Assembly (NCBI GenBank): GCA_029204225.1 | Contig: CM055101.1 | Coordinates: 63,886,671-63,950,670, forward strand | Source: Diphasiastrum complanatum | Lineage: Eukaryota > Streptophyta > Lycopodiopsida > Lycopodiales > Lycopodiaceae | Direction: 5' to 3' | DNA length: 64,000 bases | In this document: piece by piece, positions 24,431 through 34,749 of the stretch | How the letters are laid out: each line of letters starts with the position of its first letter | How positions within the stretch are numbered: the first letter of the stretch is position 1 | The notes under the pieces: generated by a model | The model's database searches: none | Seen by the model: the letters and a program-made list of their open reading frames with translations, nothing else | What the model was told of the DNA's origin: nothing | Program-made: the position numbers and the translations under genes

Positions 24431-24534
24431 TTGTCGGATTGTGATATGGGATTTGAGCAATAGAGAGTAGTCTAAATTTTCAAACAAAAGCAAGCTCATA
24501 TATGTTACTTTTTCTTGGTACTGATATGTACAGA

Positions 24535-24660
24535 CAATTGTTGAGGTGAGATATCCCTATCACGCAAGAATCTACATTTTTGGAAAGAGAACTTGTCTAT
24601 CCTCACGTGGTTTTGATATGTACAAATATTTGATGATGTGGCATAAGTTCTATTTGACTT
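24535..24660. repeat. Degenerate foldback repeat, copy 1
   Basis: ATATCCCTATCACGCAAGAATCTA at 24550 onward is an imperfect inverted repeat of the reverse complement of TCTATCCTCACGTGGTTTTGATAT ending near 24621. The same inverted core, and the outer words AAATATTT, GGCATAA and TATTTGA, recur in order in copy 2 at 24866-25235. Confidence 0.5.
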
Positions 24661-24865
24661 TGTTACAAATGTCTATATTAGATTAACCACCTCTTTGTGT
24701 AGGACTAAGGGTTTGGAAGACAAGGCTAATCCTTCTGGAGGTTTAAATCCTCTTTCCCTAAACTATTAAAATTAAAAAAATTGAAGTTGGATCTAAATTT
24801 TACTTTTATTCTTTTTTCAAATTTAAAAATTGAAATTTAAAAAGTCCTCAATTATGAAATAAAAA

Positions 24866-25235
24866 TGTAAGCTCTATATTTATGGAACCATATAAGATAT
24901 AATAATTCCAATATATTCTATTGAAAGAGTAGATCAGTTTTGTTTTTTAATCTCATCTCCATCAGAATTCAGATAAGAAAGTTCTGGTAGATCAAAGATT
25001 TATACACATTTATGACATGGAATATCTCCACCATGCGAGAATCGGCACTGGTGAAGAAAACTTGTCTATTCTCGCGTCATGGCGATATGCCGCATCATCA
25101 AAATATTTAATTAGGCATAATTTTCTTATTTGAACTCGGATTGAGATGAGGTAGAAAAATAAAAATGATCTACTCTTTGGAAAGAATTCAATGGCATGAT
25201 CACATCTTGCATATGATTATAGAAATATAAAAAAT
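24866..25235. repeat. Foldback (MITE-like) palindrome, copy 2
   Basis: Two arms of about 170-190 bases are inverted repeats of each other. The left arm has AAAGAGTAGATCAGTTTT and CTCATCTCCATCAGAATTCA near 24925-24975. The right arm, reverse complemented, has AAAGAGTAGATCATTTTT and CTCATCTCAATCCGAGTTCA (about 25130-25180). The centre near 25030-25095 is itself palindromic (ATATCTCCACCATGCGAGAA against CATATCGCCATGACGCGAGAA). No coding content. A transcript would fold into a long hairpin. Confidence 0.65.
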
Positions 25236-25739
25236 TTCTAGGAAGCTTATTGTTGTTCTACTCATCATGAGGTTAATGGCTGATGTTATTGTAGATGATG
25301 TTTTTTAGCTTCTTTGTAGGTTGGGGACCTCTTTAAACTACGTAAGTTTGTTTAACTATGTTTTGCTCACAATATATTACTATTAATCATAAGTTTAAAG
25401 AGACGTGCAGTTAGGAGTCTTGTGGGCAACAAGTTTTTCAAATCACAAGTCCAAAACCTACCTAGCGGGAGTTTCAAAATGTACAAATATGCTAATGGAA
25501 AACTCCCGACCTTTTCAGACCGACAAACAATGTTACATTCCTTCACAGGTGTAAAAACCTTATTGGGCCACATGTACACTAAATAGCTGAATAGTCAACA
25601 AAAGTATCTTGACAAAAGGCCTTCATGTGATTTCAATCAACTTAATTTACCATCTTTGGTTAATGATTTGCATAAAGAATGTGCATAGCCCGTTCGAGTT
25701 CTCATTTATTTAATATGCGAGAGTTGCTATTTTGTAAAA

Positions 25740-26930
25740 ATCCATGACACGCTAAGCAAAATCTCATCTCCACCTTCAATGTAATGAATCCAATAGGGTC
25801 TTTTCACGTCGTCACTTGTAGATCTTTACGAGCTGTTGAGTTGTCGTTTATGCCAATGATGTGGTTCCATAGTGATCACCGACGTTTTTAAATATGTGCA
25901 TAGGATCCAAGAGATGATTAATCAATAAAGCCCTCCAATAGGGTAATTGATTAATCAATAAAGCCCTCCAATAGGAAATTTATGAAAAATAGACAACCAT
26001 TTCATACCATCAATTGATTCGTTCCATGAAGAATTAACATCATGATGTTAAGCCATTCATCATGTCATTTCGCTACTCCCATGCACGAGGGTGGTGGTGT
26101 AGTTAAAGGATTATCTCTTCGCCCCCCAAAAAATCGCCTATTCAACCTTCGAAAAGGATGATCAAGTGGCAAGTATTTGCGATGATTTTCAGACCACTTT
26201 TTTCAACATATTTGTGCTATGTTGACCTCCAAAAGTGGCCCACAAATGTAACATGCGTTATAACCCAATGTAGTTAAACCTGCATAGTTCATAAACTAAA
26301 TGTGAGATAAGCTTAGTCAAATGTACTCAATCGCTATATCCTAAAATGGATTCGTATGACTATATACATACCTGAACATTCAGTTAAATCGAGGTGTCAT
26401 GCATTTTTCACATTAAAATTCCACGAACAATGAAATTCCTATGTTGTATAGGTCTTGAAATATTGTAAGCATGAATACCATTCCAAAGAATGCACAATTC
26501 CTTGACCAAAGGTGCAAGATACGCATCCATGTTCTTGGCCTTGTACTTTTCTGGAATCAATAAAACTAATAAGAAGTGTCCAGTTTTTATACTCAACCAT
26601 GGAGGTATATTATGATTAAAGAGCACAACTAGCTATGTGGACCAAATTAATGCTTCAATGCTAAAAGAATTTACACCATCCATAGCAAGGCCAAATCTTA
26701 AATTAAGAGGTTTATTTTTGAGCTTGGGCCATTGGTCTTCAATATGTATCCAGGTAGGTGAGTCATTTGGTACTCGCATCACATCATCCATAGATTGATT
26801 TTTGACATTCCAATCCATTAGTTGTGCCAAATATTTACATCGAAATAAACGTTGCAATCGTGGGATAATTGGAAAATGTCGTAACACTTTTCGTGGCACT
26901 TTATCTCCTTGTACGTCATCTCGAGAACGT
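25740..26930 (-). mobile_element. CACTA (En/Spm) TNP2 transposase relic
   Basis: Reading the reverse strand in order: 26633-26899 gives KVLRHFPIIPRLQRLFRCKY, DDVMRVPNDSPTW and LRFGLAMDGVNSFS; 26408-26626 gives NIPPWLSIKTGHFLL, AYLAPLVKELCILW and GIHAYN; about 26110-26190 gives KYLPLDHPFRRLNRRFFGG; and about 25850-25935 gives LLDPMHIFKNVGDHYG. These are the conserved blocks of the plant TNP2 (Transposase_21) domain, in the correct order (family knowledge). Frames change between blocks and stops occur, for example after the LDPMHIFKNV block, so it is a pseudogene. A 33-bp tandem duplication lies inside (25915-25977). The CACTA ends (CACTACAAGAAA-type) and a TNPA-like gene were not found. Confidence 0.85.
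25915..25977. repeat. 33-bp tandem duplication
   Basis: The unit tgattaatcaataaagccct followed by ccaatagg occurs at 25915 and 25948, essentially identical, inside the CACTA relic. Identical copies imply a recent event in already dead coding sequence. Confidence 0.9.
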
Positions 26931-27091
26931 TAAGCGTTACGCGTTGGACATTGAAGCTTTTCTAAATGCTCAGCCTATAGGGATGGGACATCCAAATCCC
27001 ACTAACGTTCAAGTGCAAATTGGAACACAGTAAAAAAGCGAAGCTAAAACACCAAAAAAGTACAGGCTTCATCAAGATGCCACGGTAGCTA

Positions 27092-27779
27092 GTGTTGGGA
27101 TTCGAGACAATGCGTGTCGTATCCGTGAGAAATGAGCAGAACCGTCGTATCAGTGAGAAATGAGCGGAACCCTCAGTACATGTAACTATGTTTATTGTTT
27201 TCAGATCAGATTCGAACGAATCGAATTTGTCTTACTTGATCACAACTTCGAAGTCATTGGATCGAAAGACTCAATTCCATAACCATGCACGAATTCATTG
27301 AGTTATAGATTTAGATTTTATGTGTGGAAGCATAAAGCGTTTAGGAACTGTAATTAGAACAACAAATTCGACTTATGCTATCAATCACATGAAAAGTTTA
27401 ATCTACGAACAATATATCTGCAAGCATGAATCTATTTGAACATGAATAAAATAAGCATTCAATCAGAACATACACGAGTCGAATCATGGAACGAATATTG
27501 ATTAGTTGTGAATGATAATAATCTGAATGCAGATAGAGTCACGTTTTTCATAAGATAAGATTGTATAGTAACAGAGATAAAGAATAGAACAATTGCGCTC
27601 TGGATGTTCAATTATTGATCATGTAGATCGACGATTCAGATATTGTCATGTCTGGTGTTCAACCTTACAACTAATAAGTTGATGGATATCTATATAGATG
27701 GCTAGCTAATTCAAAGAATGATTAATCCATATATTGCAATTGCTTTCAAACAGTATATGAATCCATTGGAGATCCTTCC
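27092..27779 (-). mobile_element. Possible outer part of an older copia LTR, host of the nested copia
   Basis: The stretch starts TGTTGGGATTCG, an LTR-like end, has no coding content, and stops exactly at the insertion point of the copia element at 27780. Sequence continuing from the other side of that insertion (33787 onward) leads directly into the end of a reverse-strand copia RNase H at about 34170, where a 3' LTR is expected. A 28-bp tandem duplication (cgtatc(c/a)gtgagaaatgag) lies at 27118-27173. No second LTR was found to prove it. Confidence 0.3.
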
Positions 27780-28540
27780 TGTTGGATTTACTCCTTCTAC
27801 TCTCCTAAATCCCATTTTTAATCTGTATCCATTCTTGCTACATATTTACTAACGTTGCCACACAACCTGCATATTTACACGCAAATTCGCACAGACGAGT
27901 AAAGGGCAAAAAAATCGCGAACACTATCTTTTTATACAGGTTATGGTGACAGGCAAAAAGGGGACACTATCCTACAAAATGCCGAAGGTGCCCTAAAAGC
28001 TAAGGCAACCTGTAAATCTTATGCTAAGGCCATTTGTAAGGGTGACCCACCTTTCGCATCATCACCAACGTTCACTTCAGCACTGGCTGACGTCGCACCT
28101 TTTTTAGGCTCACTCCATGCAGTTGCGCTAACAGATTGGACAACGATTGCAGCCACCCACGATCTCCTACAAACAGCACATCCACTCTATACTTTACATC
28201 TGCACACCTGTAATGTTATGTATATATACATATTCTGGACACCATTCAGACGATGATGATCAGAGTCTAGCTCTTTGCGAATCATTCGTGACAGATAATT
28301 TGTCTTGCAATGCGCGACAAATTATTCATCTAGCGCTTCATCCATTAAATGTTTGGCTACGTAATCTAGAATGACTGTGATTTCTATCACTAAAGTTCTC
28401 TTCATTCTGATAGGGGTAGTCATGCTTACGGAGAGAGTCAAATAATTCATTCCGCTGCGCACAAACATTTTTTGTTCGAGTTTGCTTCTCGTTCGTTTCT
28501 TATTCGAGTTCATTTCTCATTCGTGTTCGTCATTTATCCC

Positions 28541-28609
<69 letters not shown>

Positions 28610-28610
28610 A
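27780..28610 (+). repeat. 5' LTR of the copia element (831 bp)
   Basis: TGTTGG at the start and CCAACA at the end form a 6-bp terminal inverted repeat. Near the 3' end are a run of C (about 28542-28571) and a run of CT (to 28605), so the LTR edge is made of simple sequence. TATATATACAT at about 28221 is a possible TATA region, and ATTCGTGACAGATAATTTG words follow. Confidence 0.92.
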
Positions 28611-28623
28611 TGGTATCAGAGCC
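28611..28623 (+). other. Primer-binding site, initiator tRNA-Met type
   Basis: TGGTATCAGAGCC directly follows the 5' LTR. This is the standard plant copia primer site, complementary to the 3' end of initiator tRNA-Met (family knowledge). Confidence 0.9.
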
Positions 28624-28761
28624 ATCTTCATAGCTTGATTAGCTTCCACAATACAAGACTCTACTAGCCGATAGAGTAATTGTTTTCTTGTTTTGTACAT
28701 ATCAGATTTTCATACTTAAGTCACTGATAGTTTCTCCTATCACTTAGACTAATTCTTCCAC

Positions 28762-29640
28762 ATGGATTCCCAACGGAAAGCTAGTCCTATCATGGACAAG
28801 CTTGATGGAGCCAATTGCCATCTGTGAAAATTTAAAATGAAAACTGTACTAATGGCAAAAGAAATTTCGACATTGTTACAAGTGCAGAAGGGAAACCCGA
28901 AGCAGACGACGCGACAATCGCCAGATGGAAGTTGAAGGACGGAAAAGCTTTTGCGCTGATCATCCTCAACATCACGGATACCCAGATCGGCTATGTATCC
29001 GAGGCTCAGACATCGAAAGAAGTCTAGGACATCTTGAGCACACTATACGAAGTGCAAGATATAGCTTCCAAGCTACATCTCAAGAAGAAATTCTACCACC
29101 CTCAAGATGACGAATGGTGATTCTCTGCAGAATCACATTAATCAATTCAAGAATCTGCTAAGACAAATGGCCGCTGTCGGATCTGTCATAGACGATCAAG
29201 ACGCAGTGATGCAACTACTTACAAGCTTGCCAAGTTCTTACAATAGCTGGGTGATGATCATCACGACTCATCCAGAATTGACTCTTTCAAGAGTGATTAC
29301 TATGTTGTTGCAGGAAGACACGTGAAGGAACGAAGTCTCGAGTTCCTTAGCTGATTCTCACGCCTTGTACACCAACAAGAGCACAACAAAGCAGCAGAAG
29401 AAGAATGGCCCGAAGCAATCAAAGCCAGACCAGAAACCAGCTCAACACAAGGAACAGTTGAATCCGCAGACAAAGAAGAAGCTGTTTAGCAGATACTACA
29501 AACGAAACAACCACAAAATTCAAGACTGCCGAATACTTCAAGCGAAGAACAATAGCAAGGGACAATCGAATCAAGTGGCAAATACAGCTAAAGAAGCTCC
29601 ACAGCCTATTCAAGAAATAGATCATGATGCCTTCATGACC
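28762..29640 (+). mobile_element. copia gag region, broken
   Basis: Starts near MDSQRKASPIMDKLDGANC, the usual beginning of copia gag. It includes the conserved stretch NQFKNLLRQMAAVGSVIDDQ then LLTSLPSSYNSWV (about 29130-29250), typical of the gag UBN2-like domain. A Lys/Gln-rich segment follows in the nucleocapsid position with a single decayed zinc-knuckle-like piece. Confidence 0.8.
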
Positions 29641-31197
29641 AACCATCAAGAAGCATCTGGCGACAGTTCTTGGTTCCTAGATTCCGGAGCCACTCAGCAC
29701 ATGACTAGCCTCATTGGCTGTTTCTAGTCCTATATACCTTACAGTACTCAGAAATTCGTTTACCTTGGCGACAATAGCACACAAGCTATTAAAGGTGAAG
29801 GCACTATAAGATTATGCTTTGCGAATGATCAGTCTAAGCTACTCTCTAAAGTCCTATATGTACCAAAGTTATCTATGAATCTGCTCTCTGTAAGCAAAAT
29901 CATAGAGCTAGGACATAGAGTAGAATTCGAATGTGATCAATGTAAAGTAGTTGATAGGACAGGCAAGATCCTAGCACTCGGAAAGAGACATGGATACTTG
30001 TATAAATCAAGTCATTGCTTTTCTGCCTCTAGTCAGGCTCTTAGTACTTCAATTCATTCAAATAAAGGTTTACTTTGGCATTATAGACTTGGTCATTTAA
30101 ATCATGTTGTTGTACAACGAATGTCTAGACAATCTATTGTTCTTGATCTCAACTATCCTTGTGAGAAAGTCGAGTTACCTGTTTGTCAAGACTGTCTAGT
30201 TGGTAAACAGACTAGGAAACCATTTAAGTCAAGCCATCAGCATTTTGCTAGAGGATTGCTAGATGTTGTACATTCAGATATTTGTGGCCTGATGAAAAAT
30301 CCTTCGTTGAAGGATGCCAAGTATTTTATAACCTTTATTGATGAATTCTCTAGAAGAACGATGGTGTATTTCATAAAGAAGAAATTAGAAGCCTTCAACT
30401 GCTTCAAAATCTTCAAGGAGCGTGCAGAAAAGGAGACTAGAAGGACGATCAAGGCCCTAAGGTCAGACAACAGTGGAGAATATATCTCTGTCGAGTTTAA
30501 GGAGTACTGCCAAAGCCAAGGCATTGAGCAGCAATTCATCACTCCTTACAGTCCTCAATCTAATGGCTTAGTTGAGAGGAAGAATCGTACTCTGGTCGAA
30601 TCTGCTAAGTGTATGCTATTGCATGCATCGTTGCCCAAGAGATTCTGGGCTGAAGCTGTATCCACTACAGCTTACGTCCAGAACAGATGTTCGACCAAGG
30701 CCCTCTCAAACAAGACACCCCACGAGGTGTGGACAGGCTCTAAGCCTTCTTTGAAGAACCTAAGAGTGTTCGGGTGCATTGCCTACGCGCAGATCCCAAA
30801 AGACACAAGGAAGAAATTGGACTTCCAAGGTCTCAAGACCATCCTGATCAGATATACTTCGTCTGATAACACCTACAAGCTATACAATCCTTATACCCAA
30901 CAAATCTTGTATAGCCGGGATACAGTCTTTATCGAGGATCAATTCGTCGACCTCAAAGGCAAGGATATTTCCCAAGAAGAACCTACATCTCCTGCCATTG
31001 ACACGACAGTCCGAGCTTCTGGCTCAAGCATGTCTATTGTCAACCCACTTCGAGACAACAAATCAAACGAAGATGTTGCTGCTACCCAGCAACAAGTCCC
31101 AGGAGTGGTTCATCAGTCGAATCCTCCCAGAAGATCAAGCCGAGTGCGCACACAACCCACAAGGTATACTCTTGAGTATGCCTGTCTCTTAATGTAG
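29641..31197 (+). mobile_element. copia protease and integrase region, broken
   Basis: The protease core WFLDSGATQHMTS is near 29670-29710 and MNLLSVSKIIELGH near 29875. The GAG-pre-integrase zinc region reads LLWHYRLGHLNHVVV then CQDCLVGKQ (about 30070-30210). The integrase core has the D-D-E pattern in VHSDICGLM, RSDNSGEY and GLVERKNRT, followed by the copia C-terminal LRVFGCIAYAQIP. Integrase inserts the cDNA into host DNA (family role). Confidence 0.9.
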
Positions 31198-32790
31198 GAA
31201 TCGACGACAGTTGAGGAGGCACTCAGCCAACCAGACTCTGATCTTTGGAGAGAAGCCATGGACAGAGAATAATCCTCTCCGATCAAGAATCAGACATGGT
31301 CATTAGTCGAAGATCCTATTGGCTGCAATATTATTGATTGCAAGTGGATTTTTAATATCAAATATAATGCCAACGGAGCAATTGATCGAAGGAAGGCTAG
31401 TCTAGTAGCACGAGGATTCACCCAGATCTCGAATGTCTACTACAGTGAGACTTTTAGTCCAGTCGTCAAACATTCGTCGATTCGAATGCTCTTGTCTTAT
31501 GCTGCAGCTGCCGACCTCGAAGTACATCAACTTGATGTACAAACAGCCTATCTGAACGGAGTAATACAAGAAGATATCTACATGATCCAGCCCAAATGAT
31601 ACGTTCTGGAAGGCATGAAGAATCATGTTTGTAAACTCCACAAAGCACTATACGGCTTGAAACAGTATGCCAGAGCTTGGTTTCAGAGGATCAACACATT
31701 CCTCATTGAACAAGGATTCAAACCAAGCACTGCTGATTGCAACGTTTATTCAAGGTCAATGCAACAATCCTTCATTATCATCACCTTGTACGTTGATGAT
31801 ACGTTGCTCTTCAGCAACAATACCAAAATGGTCAAGGATGCAAAACAGATGTTGTTCTCAGAATTCGACATGACTGATCTAGACGAAGCTCACTTATGTC
31901 TTGGAATTCAAATCCATAGAGACAGAGAAAATCGACTGATTTACATCACTCAACAAATGTATCTTCACAATATTCTTAACAGATACAATTTGATGAATTG
32001 TAAATTAGCTCACTCACCAATGGATCCAGGCCTACATTTGTCGAAGGACCAATGTCCCCAGACCAAGCAGGAAGAGGAGCAGATGAGAGAATATCTGTAT
32101 CGATCGATACTTGGATCTCTCATGTATGCAATGGTCTGTACAAGACCAGATATCTCTTTTGTTGTAAGCTCACTCAGCCAATATATGCCTAATCCTAGCA
32201 TTAACCATTGGAAGGCTCTTATTCGAGTCATGAGATATATTTGAGCTATCATGGACCAGGGCATCTGCTATGGAGATGTCAGCAACGACAATCTTCATTA
32301 GCTCAGTGGCTATTCTGATGCAAGCTGGGGAGGAGATGCAGACAATCGTAAATCCACATTTGGATTTACATTCTTCTTCAACGGCGGTCCTATTTCATGG
32401 AACAGTCATAAGCAAACCTCCATCACACTTTCTTCTACTGAAGCAGAATACATTGTTGCTTCTCAATCTATTAAGGAAGCGTTTTGGTTGAGAAATTTGC
32501 TGTCAGACATCAATCTGTATCAGTACAACCCCACAATTTTGTTTTGTGATAACCAAAGTGCTATTGCCTTATCGGCCAACCCTAGATTTCATTCTAGGAG
32601 TAAGCACATTGACATCAGATATCGCTACATTAGGGGCAAGGTTCTCGACAAGGAGATAAGCTTAACGTACTACAGAACGCAGGACATGGTTGCAGACATT
32701 TTCATGAAAGCACTCAGTATTAATGCACGCAACAAATTTTGTGCATTGCTCAGTTTGAAGATCAAGACATTCATGGATCCAGATTAAGGG
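31198..32790 (+). mobile_element. copia reverse transcriptase and RNase H region, broken
   Basis: RT motifs are present in order: DLEVHQLDVQTAYLNG, KALYGLKQYARAWF, catalytic YVDDTLLF and YRSILGSLMYA. RNase H follows with CDNQSAIALSANPRFHSRSK and HIDIRYRYIR and ends near the polypurine tract. Confidence 0.9.
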
Positions 32791-32794
32791 GGGG
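32785..32794 (+). other. Polypurine tract of the copia element
   Basis: An AAGGGGGGG-type purine run lies immediately before the TGTTGG of the 3' LTR, where plus-strand DNA synthesis is primed in LTR elements (family knowledge). Confidence 0.85.
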
Positions 32795-33781
32795 TGTTGG
32801 ATTTACTCCTTCTACTCTCCTAAATCCCATTTTTAATCTACCTTTATTCTTGTTGCATATTTACTAACGTTGTCACGCAGCCTGCATATTTACATGCAAA
32901 TTCGCACAGACGAATAAAGGGTGAAAGAATCGTGAACACTGTGTTTTTACACAGGTTATGGTGATAGGCGAAAAGGGGACACTATCCTACAGAATGCCGA
33001 AAGTCCCCTAAAAGCTAAGGCACCCTGTAAATCTTATCCTAAGGCCACTCACTCCATGCAGTTGCGCTAACAGATTGGACAACGATTGCAGCCACCCACG
33101 ATCTCCTACAAACAACACATCCACTATGTACTTTCACATCTGCACACCTGTAATATTATGTATATATACATATTCAGGACACCACTCAGACGATGATGAT
33201 CAGATGATCAACTGAGAGAAGAAGAGACTAAGAGAAGAGGTTTTATTCCTCATTATAGACAAAATAAGCTTCGTAGGGCACGTGGTTTCGTCCGCTATTA
33301 ACTTGTATACATGATATACTTAATCTGATATAGCTCTTTGTTCTGCATTCAGATCTGTGTTAACATTGTTATGCTTGTTCTTCATTTTGTCTGATCTTTC
33401 TAGTTGCTCTTTTTGGTAATAGACGATCAACTTTTAGTCTCGTCTTTCGCAAACAATTCGCGACTAATTATCAGTCGAGCACAGTCTAGCTCTTCGCGAA
33501 TCATTCGCGACAGATAATTTGTCTTGCAATTCGTGACAAATTATTCATCTAGCGCTTCATCCATTAAATGTTTGGCTATGTAATCTAGAATGACTGTGAT
33601 TTCTATCACTAAAGTTCTCTTCATTCTGATAGGCATAGTCATGCTTACGGAGAGAGTCAAATAATTCATTCCGCTGCGCACGAACATTTTTTGTTCGAGT
33701 TCGCTTCTCGTTCGTTTCTTGTTCGAGTTCGTTTCTCGTTCGTGTTCATCATTTATTATCCCCCCCTCTCTCTCTCCAACA
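32795..33781 (+). repeat. 3' LTR of the copia element (987 bp)
   Basis: Same ends as the 5' LTR. It carries an internal stretch of about 280 bases (about 33206-33484, with GGTTTTATTCCTC and GTCTGATC words) not found in the 5' LTR, and has only short C and CT runs at its 3' edge. Confidence 0.92.
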
Positions 33782-33786
33782 CTTCC

Positions 33787-34740
33787 CGGTCGTGATGATG
33801 GTACAGTTGAGCCGCCTTTTGATCGACTCGAATTGAGGGTGACAAATGACCAGCCTGTGAGCTCAAATTACTCAAAGTCGTCGGATAGGCGACGTGGCCG
33901 AATAGAAAATGTTCAAAGTGGCAGATAGTCGACGTGGCAAAATGGCTGAGTGGTCAAAAAGTCAAATTCATCGAAATGTTCAACGTGGCGAATGCCGAAT
34001 AGCTGAGGTGATCGAACACTTTCGTGTCGTCAAGACTCTGTCACAAATTTTTTTGTATTTTTGCAAACTATTAGAAAATAAGTGTAATTATGTAGAGTGT
34101 GCAACTGTACAGATATTTATAGCAGTTAGTGAAGGGATCTAGATTAGAAAAAAGATAGAGATGGAGGGGAAATCCTTTTGTGAATATGTCAGTTGCCATG
34201 TACTGGGTTTCGCAAAAATTCAGACTTACCTCCTTGTTGAGTATCTTGCTCCTGATGTAGTGATAATTAATTTTGATGTGCTTGCTCCTAGAATGAAATC
34301 TAGGATTGATCGATAATGCGATAGCACTTTGATTGTCACATTGTATCATTGTTGGGGCAGATTGTCTGAGACCAATATCAGACAATAAGTTTCTCAACCA
34401 TATTGTCTCTTTGTAGCTTGAGAGTCTACAATGTATTTGGATTCGGTGGATGACATTGCAATGGAGGTTTGTTTTTGAATGTTCTAGGATATTGGACCAT
34501 TATTAAACAAGAAGATAAATCCAAAAGTGTTGACATCACCTGCTCAATTTGCAACTGTATATCCATGAAGTGTATGGATATCGGATGAATCAACATCACC
34601 ATAGCAGATATATAAGTCGATAGTAGCTCATACAAATTTGATTACTCTGAAAAGAGCTTTCTAGTGGATCATACCAAGGTTGGTCATGTATTGGCTCAAG
34701 GAACTGATGGCGTATGCAGGTCTTGAGTTTAGGAAAATAG
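33787..34740 (-). mobile_element. Older copia relic, RNase H end and RT scraps
   Basis: On the reverse strand, 34170-34397 encodes MRNLLSDIGL, CDNQSAIALSINPRFHSRSK and HIKINYHYIRSKILNKEVSL. This is the copia RNase H end and is clearly related to, but diverged from, that of the element at 32.5 kb. RT-derived scraps continue to about 34740. 33787-34130 lies where its 3' LTR should be and abuts the younger copia. Many breaks; too decayed to date but older than the element inserted beside it. Confidence 0.7.
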
Positions 34741-34749
34741 ATCTTAATT

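Larger units (their letters stand above)
27780..33781 (+). mobile_element. Ty1/copia retrotransposon with both LTRs and target duplication, broken
   Basis: The element spans 6.0 kb. LTR 27780-28610 and LTR 32795-33781 both begin TGTTGG and end CCAACA. The flanks are CTTCC at 27775-27779 and CTTCC at 33782-33786, a perfect 5-bp target duplication. The primer site TGGTATCAGAGC follows the first LTR at once; a polypurine tract precedes the second. Domains run gag, protease, integrase, RT, RNase H, the copia order. There are several breaks (roughly five or more), so it is a fossil. The LTRs differ in length and in blocks, and divergence is uneven: about 15% over their first 125 bases, only a few per cent near their ends. 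Age is therefore uncertain, moderate rather than recent. Confidence 0.95.
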
